Below are positions 1 through 7,596 of a DNA stretch of 56,694 bases, in pieces. Each line of letters starts with the position of its first letter. The stretch's first letter is position 1. The notes below the pieces were generated by a model. It had not been told where the DNA came from, did no database searches, and saw nothing but the letters and a program-made list of their open reading frames with translations. The stretch covers positions 1 to 56,694 of the forward strand of contig CALFLU010000093.1 of NCBI GenBank assembly GCA_937880125.1, read 5' to 3'. The DNA is from an uncultured Eubacteriaceae bacterium (GTDB taxonomy: Bacteria > Bacillota > Clostridia > Eubacteriales > UBA1433). A program made the translations under genes and the position numbers.

Positions 1-106
1 TCTTTGGGAGCCCTACTAATATAACAACTATTCCCTCCCTTGTCAACACCTTTTTTACTTTTTCTTTACTTTATTTTGAAATTCGATTGTTTATTTCAAA
101 TATCTT

Positions 107-152
107 CTGAAAAACAAAAACACTGCGCAAGCGCAGTGTTTTTGTTTTTCAG
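107..152 (-). terminator. Intrinsic terminator after the YkvI-family gene
   Basis: A perfect 22-bp inverted repeat (107-128 against 131-152) with a 2-base centre lies 35 bases past the stop of the minus-strand transporter gene. The stem core CACTGCGC/GCGCAGTG is flanked by A/T runs, so on the minus strand it reads as a GC hairpin followed by a T-rich tract. The symmetry means it could also stop plus-strand transcription entering from the left. Confidence 0.85.
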
Positions 153-186
153 GAATATTATATTTTAAGCAAACATTAAACGTTGA

Positions 187-1389
187 TTAAACGGCTGCGC
201 TTTCTTTTGCAGCTCTGTCTCTGGCAGCAATGTTTCTGAAGCCAAGAATCCAAAGCGGAAGAATAATCGCGAACCAGTTATAAATACCGAGGTATTTATA
301 CGCTACTTGAACAACCCACATCAGTCCGAGGGAAGATACTGCCCAGATAACAACCAATACAACAGCAGCGATGATCCCTTTGCGAACTTTTTCGTTTGCC
401 AAGTTTTTCAAGACATAAGGATTCAGTCTTTCAACCAAAGCAAATGTCAAGCCTACTGCGGTGGTTACCAAAGCGAGGAACAGCAAAATCGGATACAATA
501 CCGACAAAATCGGCATGTCGAGCTGTCCTACCATGTACAATGTCGGCAGAACTTTTGCTTCCGGATTTGTGTACACTTCGGGCATTCCTGCGAAAATCAA
601 CAGAACAACACCGGCCAGCATCAGCGAGTTCAGAATATATCCGAAAATTACTGCGCCTTTGGTTTCGCTCTTTGTTTTTCCGCCTTTGAATGAGTTGGCG
701 AATGCACCGATAATACCCATTTGGAAGCCCGCATAGGTCAGCGCCCATAAGAACGCATTACCAAAGCTTGCCGGGGTGGTTGCAGCTGCAGCACCTACCA
801 CGCTCCATTTGGTTGCTTCGGGGTTAACATATTTTTGCGCATACAATTGTTTAATTTCCGGCGCAAATTTAACCAACCCTGCTACCAAAACAATGATAAC
901 AATGGAGATAATTGCTACTGTCATGATCATCGCGTTGTTTCGAACAACTTTTTCTCCGAAAATCGACAAGAACAAAACGATGAGGAACATCAGCAGCGAG
1001 CCCAAAAACGGCGGCCAGCCAAATTGTTGTTGACCCAATGTAGCACCTGCTGCGATACACGCTGCAGACGCTGCAATTGTCGTAATAACAATCGCGATTT
1101 CGATCAAAATCGATCCCAACAATCCGATGGGTTTGTAGGCTTCCATCGCCCAGTCATGATAAGTCCATTTGTCAGTTTGTCTTGCAGTTTCTGCGCCAAC
1201 GTAGTATGTGATTGCAATGATAAAAATTGTCAGAAACGGCAATAACGGCCCATACCAGCCATGGTTTGCAAAGTATTGGAGTTCTTGTGTACCGGACGCA
1301 AAACCGGCGCCGCAGTGTGTGGAAAACCAAACTGTTGCCGCACCAATGCTTACGGGCGTAAACATCTTACCTTTTTTTACAGTTTCCAT
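187..1389 (-). CDS. YkvI-family integral membrane transporter
   Basis: A 400-residue, strongly hydrophobic protein with about ten or eleven predicted membrane segments. The N-terminal stretch with STHCGAGFASGTQE resembles the unwound first helix of APC/LeuT-fold carriers, and the whole matches the YkvI-like (COG3949) family as I know it. That family's substrate is not established, so I do not name one. The start at 1389 is supported by AAGGAGA seven bases upstream. It lies 116 bases behind the panE-like gene on the same strand, with no terminator visible between them, so the two are probably co-transcribed. A hairpin terminator follows. The pairing with a ketopantoate-reductase-like enzyme may hint that the substrate is a small keto or amino acid, but this is inference. 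Confidence 0.8.
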   Translation of the reverse strand: METVKKGKMFTPVSIGAATVWFSTHCGAGFASGTQELQYFANHGWYGPLLPFLTIFIIAITYYVGAETARQTDKWTYHDWAMEAYKPIGLLGSILIEIAIVITTIAASAACIAAGATLGQQQFGWPPFLGSLLMFLIVLFLSIFGEKVVRNNAMIMTVAIISIVIIVLVAGLVKFAPEIKQLYAQKYVNPEATKWSVVGAAAATTPASFGNAFLWALTYAGFQMGIIGAFANSFKGGKTKSETKGAVIFGYILNSLMLAGVVLLIFAGMPEVYTNPEAKVLPTLYMVGQLDMPILSVLYPILLFLALVTTAVGLTFALVERLNPYVLKNLANEKVRKGIIAAVVLVVIWAVSSLGLMWVVQVAYKYLGIYNWFAIILPLWILGFRNIAARDRAAKESAAV

Positions 1390-1505
1390 TTCTCTCTCCT
1401 TATAATTTTACAAAGTTTGTTTTCTCAACCTCTCCCGTCCCTGCCCCCTACTTCGAATTTAATAATAAAACAATTTCGTCGATTGCTTAAAATATATCCT
1501 AAATA

Positions 1506-2453
1506 TTATTTGTTCGTGCCGAATTGCACGTCGTATGTGTCTTGCAAAATATGAGAAAGTTTCACAATTACGTCATTGACGGGTGTAGGAACTCCTGTTT
1601 CGAGGCCGCCTCTTACCACAGCGCCGTTGAGGAAATCAACTTCCGTCTTTCTCTTATTCATAATGTCTTGTGTTGCCGACGGATAATGGTCTCTTGTTTT
1701 GGGGAGCAATCCGTTGACATAAGCATCCCATGCATCTTCAAAGGTAATGTTGATGCCTTTCGCTTGTGCTACTGCTACGAGTTCTCTGGCAATGGCTTCT
1801 TCCAACGCTGAGCCGTCGGGATGATCCCAAAACTGTCCCATGTTGACTCTGGCAATGCCGCAAGTGAGGTTTACGCAAGAATTAACGAGAAGCTTTTTCC
1901 AAATAAATTCATTGGTCGCATCCGAAAATTCTGTTACGAGACCGCCTTTGTTCAGCACGTCTTCGATTTCTTGCCAAATAGGTGTCTTTGTTTTTGTTTC
2001 GTTGCAGAAATGAATGGCAACTCCCAATCCGGGGTTACCGTAGATGGATCCCGGCTCTCTGAGAAAGCTGGAAATGTTGAGTGTGCCGTATCCGATTTTT
2101 TCATCCGGCAAAAACTCTTTCATGATGTCCACGTTTCCAACGCCGTTTTGCAGAGAAATTGCCACGGTTTCCGGACCAAACAACGCTGTTGCGCCTTCCA
2201 GCGCGCTCTTTGTGTAAAGTCCTTTTACCAATACTACCACTACGTCTACTTCTCCTGCCTCTTGCGGTGTCAACACAGCTTTCATTTTGATAACTTCTGT
2301 GTTTTCACCCACTTGCATTGTCAATCCTTCTTGTGCGATTTTTTCCATATGCGCTTGGAAAGGGTCGACTAGTACAACGTCTGCACCTCCCTTTTGCATA
2401 TGTGCGCCAATAAAGCTACCCATTGCTCCTGCGCCTAAAATTGCTACTTTCAT
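1506..2453 (-). CDS. panE: Ketopantoate reductase family protein (PanE/ApbA)
   Basis: A 315-residue NADPH-dependent 2-dehydropantoate 2-reductase family protein; the classical member makes pantoate for coenzyme A. The N-terminal dinucleotide loop GAGAMG is at residues 7-12. LQNGVGN (N103) and the catalytic-lysine region IWKKLLVNSCVN (K186/K187, N191, N195) match the family. The length is typical. The start has AGGAGG nine bases upstream. It is the first gene of a likely two-gene unit with the YkvI-family transporter, under a strong promoter (2530-2558) and an inverted repeat (2478-2510). No other pantothenate gene is nearby, so it may act on a different 2-keto acid. The family call is firm; the exact substrate is not. 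Confidence 0.85.
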   Translation of the reverse strand: MKVAILGAGAMGSFIGAHMQKGGADVVLVDPFQAHMEKIAQEGLTMQVGENTEVIKMKAVLTPQEAGEVDVVVVLVKGLYTKSALEGATALFGPETVAISLQNGVGNVDIMKEFLPDEKIGYGTLNISSFLREPGSIYGNPGLGVAIHFCNETKTKTPIWQEIEDVLNKGGLVTEFSDATNEFIWKKLLVNSCVNLTCGIARVNMGQFWDHPDGSALEEAIARELVAVAQAKGINITFEDAWDAYVNGLLPKTRDHYPSATQDIMNKRKTEVDFLNGAVVRGGLETGVPTPVNDVIVKLSHILQDTYDVQFGTNK

Positions 2454-2477
2454 AAAACACTCTACCTCCTTATATTT

Positions 2478-2510
2478 ATTACCAACATATACGAAGTATA
2501 TGTTGGTAAT
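2478..2510. promoter_or_regulatory. Perfect inverted repeat in the panE leader, candidate operator
   Basis: Two perfect 15-base arms (ATTACCAACATATAC and its complement) are separated by GAA. The repeat lies between the -10 box at 2530-2535 and the ribosome site of panE, so roughly +13 to +45 of the transcript. There is no T-run on either side, which argues against a terminator. Its symmetry suits a dimeric repressor, with transcription roadblocking as a possible mode. A 5' RNA hairpin is the alternative. No regulator gene lies next to it. Confidence 0.6.
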
Positions 2511-2529
2511 TTAAAACGTTTACGGGAGA

Positions 2530-2558
2530 ATTTTATCACAGTTATTTGTTTATGTCAA
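2530..2558 (-). promoter_or_regulatory. Sigma-A-type promoter for panE and the transporter
   Basis: On the minus strand TTGACA (2558-2553) and TAAAAT (2535-2530) are separated by exactly 17 bases. The -35 is perfect and the -10 differs from consensus at one base. Confidence 0.8.
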
Positions 2559-2681
2559 TCTTCGAATTGAAAGAAAAATACGGTTTTTTGTCTTTAAATG
2601 CATGCTGAAATTTGCAGCTGCCGCACATTTTGTCTTTTATCAAATACTGTGTGTTTTCAATATATTTTTTTATAAACCGCT

Positions 2682-3083
2682 TTAAATTTCTTTTTTTTCT
2701 TTCAGCAAATCCCTGATTTCCGTCAAAAGTTTTTGATCTTTTGTATCTTCTTCCTCTTTTTCTTCTTCCTTCTTTTTAAATTTACTCAAAAGGCGCACAG
2801 CCACAAAAATGAAGAAAGCAATAATAACAAAATCGATGATGTTTTGAAGAAAAAGTCCATACTTCACAACAACAGGGTCCGCCCCCGCATTGGACTGCAC
2901 CGTCCATGCCAATTCGGCAATATTGGTTTTGCCGAAGAGCAGGCCCACCAAGGGCATAATCACATCCGCAACGAGCGAAGTGACAATTTTGCCGAAGGCA
3001 CCGCCGATTACAACGGCTACCGCCAAATCAATAACATTGCCCTTTACTGCAAATTCTTTGAATTCTTTAAAAAACTTTTTCAT
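2682..3083 (-). CDS. mscL: Large-conductance mechanosensitive channel MscL
   Basis: A 133-residue membrane channel that opens under membrane tension to release solutes during osmotic downshock. The N-terminal amphipathic helix (about 1-14) leads into the pore-lining first membrane helix with the family signature KGNVIDLAVAVVIGGAFGKI (14-33). A periplasmic loop follows, then a second membrane helix (about 78-98) and a charged Lys/Glu-rich C-terminal helix. The length is as expected. The start has AGGAGG five bases upstream. It lies 53 bases behind lysS on the same strand and could be its distal cistron or separately transcribed; I see no clear terminator between them. Confidence 0.95.
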   Translation of the reverse strand: MKKFFKEFKEFAVKGNVIDLAVAVVIGGAFGKIVTSLVADVIMPLVGLLFGKTNIAELAWTVQSNAGADPVVVKYGLFLQNIIDFVIIAFFIFVAVRLLSKFKKKEEEKEEEDTKDQKLLTEIRDLLKEKKEI

Positions 3084-3136
3084 TTCTACCTCCTGTTTCT
3101 ACTCTCTGCTTGTAAAAAATATTTATACATCCGTCG

Positions 3137-4636
3137 TCAAACGGTAGGTTTCATCGTGGGAAACAAAATTACATCGCGAATCGAATGTTGATCGGTAAAA
3201 AGCATGACCATTCTGTCAATGCCGATACCCACACCGCCCGTGGGCGGAAGTGCCGTTTCCAGGGCGTTGATGAAATCTTTATCAAAGGGGTGTGTTTCAT
3301 CGTCGCCTTGTTCTTTTTTCGTCATCTGTGCAAGAAATCTTTCCTTTTGGTCTATGGGGTCGTTTAACTCGCTGAAACCGTTGGAATATTCTTTTCCGCC
3401 GATAAACAATTCAAACCGCTGCGTATAACGCTCATCAAGTGGGTCTTTTTTCGCAAGGGGAGAAATTTCCACCGGGTGATGTGTCACAAAGGTCGGCTGC
3501 ACCAGATGTTCTTCGACGTAATTGTCAAAAGCTTCTTCAATAATCTTTCCGATTCCCCAACCTTCTTTGGCTTCCATGTTCAACTGCTTCGCCGCTTGCA
3601 CGGCTTGGCTTACTTCCGTCATCGCATCGAAATCCACATTTGTATATTGTTTTACCAAATCAACCATTCTGGCACGTGCAAAAGGCGCTGTCAATTCTAT
3701 CGTCTTACCTTGATAGACAACGCTTTGTGCTCCCAGCAATTCCTCACCCACATAGGCAAACAATTCTTCGATCATTTTCATGACATCCTGGTAATCCACG
3801 TAAGCCTCATAGCTTTCCAACATCGTAAATTCAGGGTTGTGTGTGGCGTCCATCCCCTCATTGCGAAACACACGGCCGATTTCGTAGACTTTGTCAAATC
3901 CGCCGACAATCAAACGCTTCAAAGGCAGCTCCAGGGCGATGCGCATATACATGGCAATATCCAACGTGTTATGGTGCGTCACAAAAGGACGCGCATTGGC
4001 ACCGCCCGCCAGTGTTGCCAACACCGGCGTTTCCACTTCAATAAATCCGCGTCGGTCCATGAAGTTTCGAACCGATTGAATCAGTTTCGAGCGCGTCAAA
4101 AAAATATTCTTCACCTCGGGATTGACAATCAAATCCACATAACGTTGCCGATAGCGCAAATCCGGGTCTTTAAGCCCGTGAAACTTCTCCGGAAGAATTG
4201 TTAACGACTTGGATAACAGCTTGGTTGTCTGCACGCGAATCGAAATTTGTCCCATCTTTGTTTTGAAGACTTCGCCGCTTGCGCCGACAATATCACCGAT
4301 ATCATAATTTTTAATTTCTTCGTAGGCTTCCTCACCCACGGTGTCTTTGCGAATAAATAATTGAATGCGCCCTGTAGAGTCCAATAAATCATAAAAAGAC
4401 ACTTTCCCTTGCCCGCGCTTTGCCATGATGCGACCCGCAAGATGAACAGGCTTTTCTTCCCATTCTTCAAAGTTTTCATTGATTGCCCCCGCATGGGCGT
4501 CTGTGGCAAAATGGGTTTGTTGGTAGGGATCATTTCCCTCGGCGCGCAATTTTTTCAACTTTTCGTGTCGAACTTGAATCATCTCGGAAAGATTTTCTTC
4601 GGAAATGTTGTTTTTTTCTTGATCTTCTTGTAGCAT
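3137..4636 (-). CDS. lysS: Lysyl-tRNA synthetase, class II
   Basis: A 499-residue cytoplasmic enzyme that charges tRNA-Lys using ATP. It has an N-terminal OB-fold anticodon-binding domain (about 50-165) and then the class II catalytic core. Motif 2 is at VFRNEGMDATHNPEFT and motif 3 at GVGIGIDRMVMLFT near the C-terminus. The length matches bacterial LysS. The start at 4636 has AGAGGA close upstream, and the gene follows greA by 9 bases. Together with the single consensus promoter upstream of greA, this indicates a greA-lysS operon, an arrangement common in Bacillota. Confidence 0.97.
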   Translation of the reverse strand: MLQEDQEKNNISEENLSEMIQVRHEKLKKLRAEGNDPYQQTHFATDAHAGAINENFEEWEEKPVHLAGRIMAKRGQGKVSFYDLLDSTGRIQLFIRKDTVGEEAYEEIKNYDIGDIVGASGEVFKTKMGQISIRVQTTKLLSKSLTILPEKFHGLKDPDLRYRQRYVDLIVNPEVKNIFLTRSKLIQSVRNFMDRRGFIEVETPVLATLAGGANARPFVTHHNTLDIAMYMRIALELPLKRLIVGGFDKVYEIGRVFRNEGMDATHNPEFTMLESYEAYVDYQDVMKMIEELFAYVGEELLGAQSVVYQGKTIELTAPFARARMVDLVKQYTNVDFDAMTEVSQAVQAAKQLNMEAKEGWGIGKIIEEAFDNYVEEHLVQPTFVTHHPVEISPLAKKDPLDERYTQRFELFIGGKEYSNGFSELNDPIDQKERFLAQMTKKEQGDDETHPFDKDFINALETALPPTGGVGIGIDRMVMLFTDQHSIRDVILFPTMKPTV

Positions 4637-4645
4637 GCTATCCTC

Positions 4646-5122
4646 TTATTCTGCAGAAATTACTTTAAACGTCACCTGACCACCCGGTGTCATCAATTCA
4701 ACAATATCGCCTTCACGCTTGCCGATCAGTGCACTGCCCAAGGGTGATTCATTAGACAATTTTCCGTTATCGGGATCTCCCTCACCACTGCCCAAGAGCG
4801 TATAGGTTAACGTTTCATCATATTTGGTATCATATACGGTAACTTTATCGCCGATATTGATAATTCCGTCACGTTTTGATTTTTTTGCAACCTTTGCGTT
4901 GCTGAGTTTTCGCTCGAGCTCCAAAATTTTGCCTTCCAAAAAAGCCTGCTCATTTTTGGCTTCCTCGTACTCGGCATTCTCGCTCAAGTCGCCGTATTCG
5001 CGGGCTGCCTTGATTTTTTCGGCGATATCATTTCTCGCTTCGCCGCGCAAATAGTCGAGCTCTTTTTTAATTTCATTATAGCCTTCTTCGGTTAAAATAA
5101 TATCTTTATTTGCTGTGCTCAC
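4646..5122 (-). CDS. greA: Transcription elongation factor GreA
   Basis: A 158-residue factor that enters the RNA polymerase secondary channel and stimulates cleavage of backtracked transcripts. The N-terminal coiled-coil (about 12-75) carries the conserved acidic tip in EYGDLSENAEYEEAK. The C-terminal FKBP-like domain follows, with GDKVTVYD and SPLGSALIGKREGD. The start is GTG at 5122, with AGGA ten bases upstream. ATG triplets just before it are out of frame (ATGATGTGA), forming a two-codon mini-frame that overlaps the start. It is the first gene of the greA-lysS unit. Confidence 0.96.
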   Translation of the reverse strand: MSTANKDIILTEEGYNEIKKELDYLRGEARNDIAEKIKAAREYGDLSENAEYEEAKNEQAFLEGKILELERKLSNAKVAKKSKRDGIINIGDKVTVYDTKYDETLTYTLLGSGEGDPDNGKLSNESPLGSALIGKREGDIVELMTPGGQVTFKVISAE

Positions 5123-5171
5123 ATCATTTGTATCCTTTCGCTTTTTGAAAAAGATTCAATCCAATCATTTT

Positions 5172-5200
5172 ATTATAATAAAGTGATTTTTTTCTGTCAA
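5172..5200 (-). promoter_or_regulatory. Full-consensus promoter for greA-lysS
   Basis: On the minus strand there is a perfect TTGACA (5200-5195), a 17-base spacer and a perfect TATAAT (5177-5172), 50 bases upstream of the greA start. It is the best match to the sigma-A consensus that I found in the window. Confidence 0.88.
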
Positions 5201-5462
5201 GACAATGTTATCCGATTCATGGAGAATTGGCTGATAATCATCGTTTTACAGGCAATAATCCCTTCAACGCTTTGTTTATGCGAGTATTTTCACATATCAT
5301 TAAACAAAAATATCTTTTTCTTTTACCCATGTTATAAAAACCGTGTGCGACGCAAAATTCCAGCATCACCGCAGCATTGTTTTGAAGTACTGCCCTGTTT
5401 CATTTGCTTACACAGGTTTACACTGTTTTTTCAACTGCGCACAACATTATTATATGTAAATA
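5201..5462. other. Intergenic stretch without a recognised gene
   Basis: Between the greA promoter and the ntp terminator there are about 260 AT-rich bases. A plus-strand open frame begins here but runs into the 3' end of ntpD, has no ribosome site and no recognisable protein character, so I do not call it. I see no RNA gene signature. Confidence 0.6.
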
Positions 5463-5500
5463 AAAAATCCCCTTGGACATCATTGTTCAAGGGGATTTTT
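5463..5500 (-). terminator. Terminator of the V-ATPase operon
   Basis: A 13-bp perfect stem (AAAAATCCCCTTG, 5463-5475, against 5488-5500) extends inward with further pairs and ends in a T-run on the minus strand, just past the ntpD stop. Confidence 0.9.
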
Positions 5501-5513
5501 ATTTCAGCTGTTT

Positions 5514-6170
5514 TTAATACGCATTACTCTTGCGTGCTTCTTGCACCATCATGTCTTTTACTTTCATCAGTCGGCTCAAATTGCCGCGCTCATTTTCGTC
5601 CAGTTTCATGACAATATAGCGAATGGTTTCTTCCAGCTGTGGAATCATAACATATTCCAACGCATTTACTCTTCGTCTTGTCTTTTCAATTTCTCTTGAA
5701 AGCAGCTGCACAGATTTTTCCACCTGCGCCAGTTGCAGCAAATCCGGAAGTATTTGCGAAAGCGACAACACGGCATCGTCTAATTCTCCTGAAGTGGTTG
5801 CAAAACCATAGGGGAAAATTTCGGAAGGGTCTTCGTTGGAAGTTTTGAATTCATACATCGGCACAGATACCGACATAATGTTTTTGTATTCAAAATCCAA
5901 AGATACGCTTTGTTTGGGATACAGCAGCGCTTCTTCCAAAAACTCCGGAGACATTGCCGCAGAAGCCACGGTAAAACTTTGGTTCGCTTTGATTAGTGCA
6001 TCTTCGACCTTCAGACGCAACGCACGGTTGTGGCGAACAATTTCCAAAAATTGTTTCATCAACTCGTCACGTTTGTCTTTGAGCAATTTGTGACCGCGCA
6101 TAGCGGTTCTCAGTCGAATCTTTAAGCGAGTCAGCTCCATTCGGGTAGGATTGACTGCCAATCTTGCCAT
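5514..6170 (-). CDS. ntpD: V-type ATP synthase subunit D
   Basis: A 218-residue central-shaft subunit of the V1 sector. It is long and helical, with N-terminal and C-terminal coiled-coil arms (about 5-75 and 125-210) that insert into the A3B3 headpiece. The start motif ARLAVNPTRMELTRLKIRL is characteristic of the bacterial/archaeal D subunit. It is the last gene of the operon, 19 bases after ntpB, followed by the terminator. The ntpH and ntpJ genes that follow D in Enterococcus hirae are absent here. Confidence 0.95.
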   Translation of the reverse strand: MARLAVNPTRMELTRLKIRLRTAMRGHKLLKDKRDELMKQFLEIVRHNRALRLKVEDALIKANQSFTVASAAMSPEFLEEALLYPKQSVSLDFEYKNIMSVSVPMYEFKTSNEDPSEIFPYGFATTSGELDDAVLSLSQILPDLLQLAQVEKSVQLLSREIEKTRRRVNALEYVMIPQLEETIRYIVMKLDENERGNLSRLMKVKDMMVQEARKSNAY

Positions 6171-6189
6171 ATCAATTTCCTCCCTTCGT

Positions 6190-7596
6190 TTACTGTTCTA
6201 CAAAAGCTGCATTGTCTGCCAAATCGGCTTCTTGATAATACAAGTCAATGTGTTCTTCTTTAATACGCTTCAGCTCGTTTTTAGGCAGAATCGCAAGAAG
6301 TTCCCATCCCAAGTTCAATGTTTCTTCAATCGTGCGATCTGTTTCATATCCTTGAGATACGTAACGTTTTTCAAACTCGTCTGCAAATTTTGCATACAAT
6401 TTATCAATATCGGTCAATGCGGCTTCACCCAAAATGGTCATGAGCTCTTTGGCATCTTTACCACGGGCATAGGCCGCAAACAATTGGTTCATCGTGCCTG
6501 CATGGTCATCACGTGTTTTGCCTTTACCAATCCCTTTGTCTTTCAAACGGGACAGCGACGGCAACACGTCGATGGGCGGACGAAGACCTTTACGATATAA
6601 TTCACGGGACAAAATGATCTGTCCTTCTGTGATGTAGCCCGTCAAATCGGGAATCGGATGGGTTTTATCATCCTCAGGCATGGACAGAATCGGTATCATC
6701 GTAATGGAACCTTCGCTGTCAAGCTTTCTTCCTGCACGTTCATACATCGTTGCAAGGTCAGTATAGAGGTATCCGGGATATCCGCGACGTCCGGGAACTT
6801 CTTTTCGTGCAGCGGATACTTCACGAAGGGCTTCAGCATAGTTGGTGATGTCGGTGATGATAACCAAAACCTGCATGCCCATATCAAATGCCAAATATTC
6901 TGCGGCTGTCAGCGCCATACGAGGTGTTGAAATACGCTCGATAGCGGGGTCATTTGCCAAGTTCATAAACAAAACGGTTCTGTCAATGGCACCGGTGCGT
7001 CTGAAGTCGGAAACAAAGAAGTCTGCTTCCTCAAACGTGATACCAACCGCCGCAAATACAACGGCAAATTTGGAATCAGTACCCAATACTTTCGCCTGAC
7101 GAGCGATTTGTGCCGCCAGCTGCGCGTGGGGAAGACCTGAGCCGGAGAAGATAGGAAGTTTTTGTCCTCGAACCAGCGTGTTCAGTCCGTCAATGGCTGA
7201 TACACCTGTTTGAATAAACTCGGAAGGATAGTCACGCGCTGCGGGATTCATCGGAACACCGTTGATGTCCAATCTTTTATCCGGCAAAATTTCGGGACCG
7301 CCGTCGATGGGTCTGCCAAGGCCGTCAAAGACACGACCGAGCATATCTTCCGATACACCGAGTTCAATACCATGACCCAAGAAGCGTACCTTGGAGTCTG
7401 CAAGGTTGATACCGGCAGAGGCTTCAAACAATTGAACAAGCACGTTGGTTCCGTTCAATTCCAAAACACGGCATCGGCGAAGTTCACCGTTTTGCAGTTC
7501 AATTTCGCCCAATTCGTCGTAGCCTACATCCGATACATCCGAAACCAGCATCAGAGGACCAGCTACTTCACGTATTGTCCTATACTCTTTAATCAT
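6190..7596 (-). CDS. ntpB: V-type ATP synthase subunit B
   Basis: A 468-residue non-catalytic nucleotide-site subunit of the V1 hexamer. The N-terminal beta-barrel starts with EYRTIREVAGPLMLV. The central domain has SGSGLPHAQLAAQIARQA in place of a Walker A loop, as expected for B subunits, and the acidic strand VLVIITDITNYAEALRE. The C-terminal helical domain is complete. Its start overlaps the ntpA stop by one base (TAATG), so the pair is translationally coupled, consistent with equimolar A and B. Confidence 0.97.
   Translation of the reverse strand: MIKEYRTIREVAGPLMLVSDVSDVGYDELGEIELQNGELRRCRVLELNGTNVLVQLFEASAGINLADSKVRFLGHGIELGVSEDMLGRVFDGLGRPIDGGPEILPDKRLDINGVPMNPAARDYPSEFIQTGVSAIDGLNTLVRGQKLPIFSGSGLPHAQLAAQIARQAKVLGTDSKFAVVFAAVGITFEEADFFVSDFRRTGAIDRTVLFMNLANDPAIERISTPRMALTAAEYLAFDMGMQVLVIITDITNYAEALREVSAARKEVPGRRGYPGYLYTDLATMYERAGRKLDSEGSITMIPILSMPEDDKTHPIPDLTGYITEGQIILSRELYRKGLRPPIDVLPSLSRLKDKGIGKGKTRDDHAGTMNQLFAAYARGKDAKELMTILGEAALTDIDKLYAKFADEFEKRYVSQGYETDRTIEETLNLGWELLAILPKNELKRIKEEHIDLYYQEADLADNAAFVEQ

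Noticed and set aside
3476..4204. A 242-codon plus-strand open frame opposite lysS
   Set aside because: Antisense shadow with His/Phe-rich composition and no ribosome site.
5183..5611. A 142-codon plus-strand open frame in the greA-ntpD gap
   Set aside because: It runs across the ntp terminator and into ntpD antisense, without a ribosome site or family similarity.
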